Positions 59,845 through 64,000 of a stretch of DNA of 64,000 bases are shown piece after piece; within the stretch, counting starts at the first letter, position 1, and every line of letters starts with the position of its first letter. The position numbers were made by a program, and so were the translations under genes. Under the pieces are notes generated by a model. The model saw only the letters and a program-made list of their open reading frames with translations. It made no database searches and was not told the DNA's origin. The stretch covers positions 137,611,009-137,675,008 of the forward strand of contig NC_134834.1 of the NCBI RefSeq assembly GCF_004210375.1. Reading direction: 5' to 3'. This stretch comes from Tachypleus tridentatus (taxonomy: Eukaryota; Arthropoda; Merostomata; Xiphosura; Limulidae).

Positions 59845-60758
59845 CTACAACAGTTCCATAAAAAAATTCAAAGGGAAACTATAATGTTTATTTAAAACAA
59901 ACCCTAACAGTTAGAATATTTATAGTTGTTCTCGTTAAAACAATTCTTGTGCTTGTAAATTAATTTCTTAAAGCTATTTTGAGTGCTAAATTTAGGAAAG
60001 TTTCTTGCAGGCAGTTCACATACACTCACCATATATGTATAAAAAGTTTATATGTATTATTTTAACTTATACATTTCTAAAGCATTACATCTGACTTACT
60101 TGTATCATTGACAAATCAAACATTAAAACTATTGTGAACACATTTGAAAGAGCATACTAAAACAGACAATATTACAGTGAGTAATAAGAATTTAATGTGA
60201 TGCAATTTTTTATTAAACATGTACATTTAACTTATGAAAAATTCTTTTCCATGTACAGATGCCAGTATAACAGCTACACATGCCTATTAATATTGTTCCT
60301 GATTCAAACTGTTTTATGCAAGACAAAAAGCAGACTTCATTACTAATGTTAAAATTATATTTCTTAATAACTTAATTAGATATTAGCTTTTTCCAAACTT
60401 AAATATTTAAAAACTTTGATGGAAACATTAAAAAAGTCTTATAATTTATTCAATAAACTTCTAATTACTCAATTTAATGTAACAAAACTTCTTGTTATTA
60501 TTATTATTATTTATCTACAAACTTGAACAAAAGAGTGCTGGCTTCAAAATATCTGATTTAAAAATAAATAAAGCAACATAATATTCTTGAAATGGACCTA
60601 TGAATTTTGTAATTTTCCAGCACACTACAGAATGATTAGGAGACATTGTTTTAAAATAATATAATTATTATTGTCCACTTTAAAATGATTTTCAGAAGGA
60701 TACTACCTTCTCATTGAAATGCCTACAGAATTTGTTACAAGATGATGTCTATACCTAC
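59845..60758 (-). other. IP6K intron
   Basis: Minus-strand donor GTAGGT (60758-60753) and acceptor TTGTAG (ending 59845), phase 0. 914 bp, AT-rich, no repeat recognised. Confidence 0.8.
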
Positions 60759-60934
60759 TTGCATACCACAAATCCTGACACCCAGACTTCCTGATGTAGT
60801 GAGAGCAACTTTGGCTTCATGGCTTTTCTGCTTAGCAAGTGAGGCATCATCTCCATGTTGCCTAGTACCCATCTTTAGATCCAATATACAAGGGTATTTA
60901 AACCTACTTGTCAGGTTCTCCAATAGAATGAATT
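60759..60934 (-). CDS. IP6K: Inositol hexakisphosphate kinase, internal exon with catalytic Lys-containing motif
   Basis: The minus-strand exon of 176 bp encodes [31 protein letters not shown] and [12 protein letters not shown]. The PxxxDxKxG segment (PCILDLKMG) is the signature of the inositol polyphosphate kinase family and forms part of the inositol phosphate binding site. The acceptor is TCTTTAG before AATTC and the donor is GTAGGT after ATGCAA. The first two bases complete a Lys codon begun in the upstream exon, and the exon ends in phase 0, matching the next exon. No damage is seen here. The order ENL...LDLKMG...QHGDDAS...RICGMQ is that of IP6K rather than IP3K or IPMK. Confidence 0.95.
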
Positions 60935-61837
60935 CTAAAGAATGACATGTTGCAAATAAAATGCTCAAAAACTGACACCTGGAATATTCCTCAGAAAATC
61001 TAAAAAATTAAACTGATTATAAGTTGGGATGTTCAAGTATTCTGTACAAAAGATATGAATATGACTTTCTGATTAATAATGTGTATTTGGATAACCTTTG
61101 TTTCTAGGTTAAAGTTGCAAGTGTAAATTTGAATGTTTCTAAGATTCTAAGCCATTATTTTTACCAAACAGTTTCATGACACTATCAAAAGTTGAGCACA
61201 TTTTTATACTAAAATATATTTGGGTGAATGCTGTAAACTACAAAAAAAAATAAAGGTAAATAACCAAAACTACTCCTTCATAGTACAACTTTAACAAATT
61301 TTTGTACAATAATAATAATAATAAAAAATCTTTCCCAGAAAGTTATTTTATTAGTGACTTAAGAAATAATTTTTCAAGTTTACTAATTACTTAATACTTA
61401 GAAAATTTAATAAATGGCAAAGAATGTTATAGTAAAATTCTAACTTTTGATGTGCCAGCTGTATTACAGTAACAGTAGGGCTTGTGCCACATCTTGTAAT
61501 AACAAGAAACTACAGGTAAAAATGTTATGTCATACTAATTAAAATGTCTATTCTTTTTCAAACAGCTTATTCTATACTAGACAACTTATTAGTGTTATAA
61601 ACTAATTCTGTATGAGTTATATGAATGAATCTAAGTAATCGAGAAAATACTCTGACAAATATAAGAAAAAAAGAAAGACGTCATAAAAACAGATACGAGT
61701 GTACTTAAAATTAATTGATTAATAATTTTTCAATAACATGAAATTGGTTAAATCAGCTGGGACCGTGTAACACTATATCCCAAAATGCAAAAATAACTTT
61801 GTACTATAGTGTAGCAAAAAGAAAACAAACACCATAC
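60935..61837 (-). other. IP6K intron
   Basis: Minus-strand donor GTATGG (61837-61832) and acceptor CTTTAG (ending 60935), phase 1. 903 bp, no repeat recognised. Confidence 0.8.
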
Positions 61838-62059
61838 TTCTTTTAGAAGTTTTTGAAGCAGATGCAGTTGCATGCATTTTTACTAACTGCTCTCGATGAC
61901 AACGAAGAACCCATGGGTTGTGAATACTTTTAGTTCTTTTATCAGGTTCATCACCTTCTTCAAATATTGTTAAGTCTTTTTCTTCCCGTTCACTTTCAAT
62001 TTCAATAGTGCCAGACTGACAAAGCCGTATTCTGGAAGGTTCACTAAAAGTTGATAAAA
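61838..62059 (-). CDS. IP6K: Inositol hexakisphosphate kinase, upstream visible exon
   Basis: Minus strand. The readable part is LSTFSEPSRIRLCQSGTIEI, an acidic linker rich in Glu and Asp, then NPWVLRCHREQLVKM and SKTSKR, followed by a GTATGG donor after one base of the next codon (AAA when joined to the next exon). NPWxLxCHxxxL precedes the substrate-binding part in IP6 kinases and supports the family call. The acceptor is probably TATTTTCAG (exon start at 62059); a second AG nine bases inside is an alternative. The N-terminal exons are not found in the remaining 1.9 kb. Confidence 0.85.
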
Positions 62060-63177
62060 CTGAAAATATTTTACAAGCATCACAACACAAATATTCAGCA
62101 CTTAATATTGTTTTTTAAAATGTAAAAACTCAAAACAAAAAATACTAAAAAAAGATCATCATAACGAATAGAAAATTAGTTCATACACATATCCCAAGCA
62201 AATAAGAAAAGATACGTGCTCCAGTTAGGTATATCTTATGTAGAAAAAATGTAATAATACTGAACAAACAAACAAAATCTATGGATAGTAGATAAACTGA
62301 AGTGTCAGTACAAGATATTTGCAAACACTGTAATTAATGATGTTTAAGATAAAGCTTGAAGTATTTTAAAAAACTTTAATTTTTTTGAGATTCATGTTAT
62401 CAATAACATTTTCCAAATATATTAAAATTACTTTATATATATACATAAAACCATAAACCTACAATGAGTAAACAGTTGAACTCTTCCTTTTGAATAACCA
62501 CAAATTAACCATGGCAAATAAACATTAATATTAAATAAGATACTACTTATCATTACAACAAGCAAACAGTTGAATTGGCATATTTTTTGACAATGTCATT
62601 TACTTAAACTGTTAAAATGATCAGAAAATGAAAAAAAAATCACATAAATGAGCTCTCAGACAGAACTAATTAGAACACACCAGAAAATGTTTTTTTAATT
62701 GAATGTTCAGAAGACTTTGAAAACGTTTTTAGATGTTTTAATTTTAAAAAATGTTTGCATGTTTCCTATATTAAAAGCTCTGGAAATTTGCTTTTCAGAC
62801 ATCAGATAAGTCTTATTACGTTTAGAGGGTATGGTAGATAACAGCAAAACAGATAACTCAAATCCTCATTAACTGAATATTATCTTAATGTTTAGTGTTC
62901 AAACAATGAACACAAATATAATAACTTATAGTTACTTGAAAAAAAAATTTATCAGATACAATTTTAATTCTACCAAGAATATTATTTTTAAAAATATTGT
63001 TGGCAAGCCTAACAAAATGCCAATGTAATGGGTAAGCTTGTAGTTCACAGATAAATGTCAGCTTCAGCACAGTATTTTTTATAATGTATAGCACAAAGTG
63101 GTACATACTACACTTTGCCAAATAAAGTACCAACAAATATATTAATTCATATCAATGAAGCTAAAATTGATTAAATA
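62060..63177 (-). other. Probable IP6K intron, upstream part outside the window
   Basis: AT-rich, no exon recognised, no SINE. It ends at the inverted repeat of the Tc1-like element at 63178. Confidence 0.5.
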
Positions 63178-64000
63178 CACTGCTGGTCAAAATCTTAAGG
63201 CCAGTGAACATAAAGAAAAAATATGAATATTGGTTATTGGACTCAACCATTTATTTGAGTAGAGTTTGGAAAGATGAAAAGAAGGAAAGGGAAAATAAAA
63301 ATAAAAACCTTTTTCAGCATTTAACAGGGAAAATGTGAACACTATGAAATTAGCCTAAATACTAGTTGGTCAAAAGATTAAGACCATACCAAAAAAAAGT
63401 CCTAAACAGGGTAGGAAATGCCCAACAAGAGGTCTCAGTAGAGAGTTGCACAGCCATCATTGCAAATAACTGCAAACATTCACTTTGACATGGTCAATAT
63501 AAATGTTTGCAGAAGCCTGGCTGGAATGATATTCCAAGTGGTGAAGGTGGCTTCACAAAGATCATGTGCTGTTTGGAACTGACATCCATTTTTATAGACT
63601 TCCCTTGCCATCTACCCCCAAACAATTTCAATGGTGTTCAGTTCGGGCAAACACGCTGGGTGGTCCAAAAGAATCACTTTATTTGCCATGAAAAAGTCCT
63701 TTGTCCTGTGGGCATTGTGAATTGCAGCGTTTTCTTGCTGAAAGATCTAGTCATTTCCACACAAGCAAGGGCCTTCAATCAATAACAATGCTCTCTCCAA
63801 CATGCCAATGTAGCCAGCTGCTGTTTGACACCCCTGTATAACCTGAAACTCCATTGTTCCATGGAAAGAGAAAGCACCCCAGATCATAATGGAACCTCTT
63901 CCACTGTGTTGTGTAGAAAATGTCTCCGGTGGGATATTCTTATAATGCCAGTAATGTTGGAAGCCATCTGGAGCCTCCAGGTTAAATTTTTTCTCATCAG
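63178..64000 (-). mobile_element. Tc1-like transposon, cut by the window edge
   Basis: The left end CACTGCTGGTCAAAATCTTA with AGGCCAGTG is a typical Tc1-family terminal repeat, and a second related word (TTGGTCAAAAGATTAAGACC) lies at 63366. The minus-strand translation gives transposase pieces: [53 protein letters not shown], and DHPACSPELNTIEIVWG with a stop soon after. Only the C-terminal half is in the window. The Asp of the usual DNAxxH word is read as ENAAIH, so the catalytic residue appears changed. Probably inactive. Confidence 0.88.

Noticed and set aside
61773-61837. Extension of the IP6K exon through MVFVFFLLHYSTKLF
   Set aside because: This is intron read-through past a GTATGG donor; the family sequence continues in the exon at 60.76-60.93 kb.

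Overview
This window is AT-rich, intron-bearing animal DNA and is mostly repeats. Coding density is very low. At least fifteen copies or pieces of one tRNA-derived SINE are present, each with recognisable RNA polymerase III box A and box B motifs, a conserved body of about 200 bp and an A-rich tail. A second, shorter tRNA-like SINE family has several copies. From memory, the SINE body matches a repeat common in horseshoe crab (Xiphosura) sequence, so I read this as a chelicerate genome. That assignment is recognition, not a search result.

Layout. 0-17 kb: SINEs, a small terminal-inverted-repeat element (5.54-5.91 kb), short tandem repeats, and a broken Tc1-like transposase (8.7-9.83 kb) split by a 313-bp repeat whose near-identical sister lies 1 kb away. 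17.37-26.28 kb: a large decayed DNA transposon, the most interesting object here. It has a C2H2 zinc-finger transposase gene, a second intron-containing gene resembling animal 'SAMD3-like' proteins, and arrays of GACTA/TAGTC words at both ends. 26.8-36.4 kb: tandem repeats, namely a 42-bp array, a 43-bp minisatellite with 301-bp higher-order periodicity, and a degenerate satellite of about 63 bp spread over 6.4 kb. 37-53 kb: more SINEs, Penelope-like retroelement tails, a complete but dead piggyBac-like element (43.32-45.17 kb, TTAA-flanked) and a mariner-type MITE (50.3-50.7 kb).

53.2-63.2 kb is different: it has no SINEs and holds the one clear host gene, an inositol hexakisphosphate kinase (IP6K) on the minus strand. 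Three C-terminal exons are visible (59.23-59.84, 60.76-60.93 and 61.84-62.06 kb). The N-terminal exons are not seen and probably lie beyond the window. The last exon carries two one-base homopolymer insertions that break the frame. Removing both gives exactly 205 codons ending in TGA, so they are either assembly errors or recent damage. The same caution applies to some frame breaks in the transposons. The window ends inside another Tc1-like element (63.18 kb onward).

The genes do not form a joint pathway. The two transposon genes probably served one mobile element, and IP6K is an unrelated housekeeping kinase.
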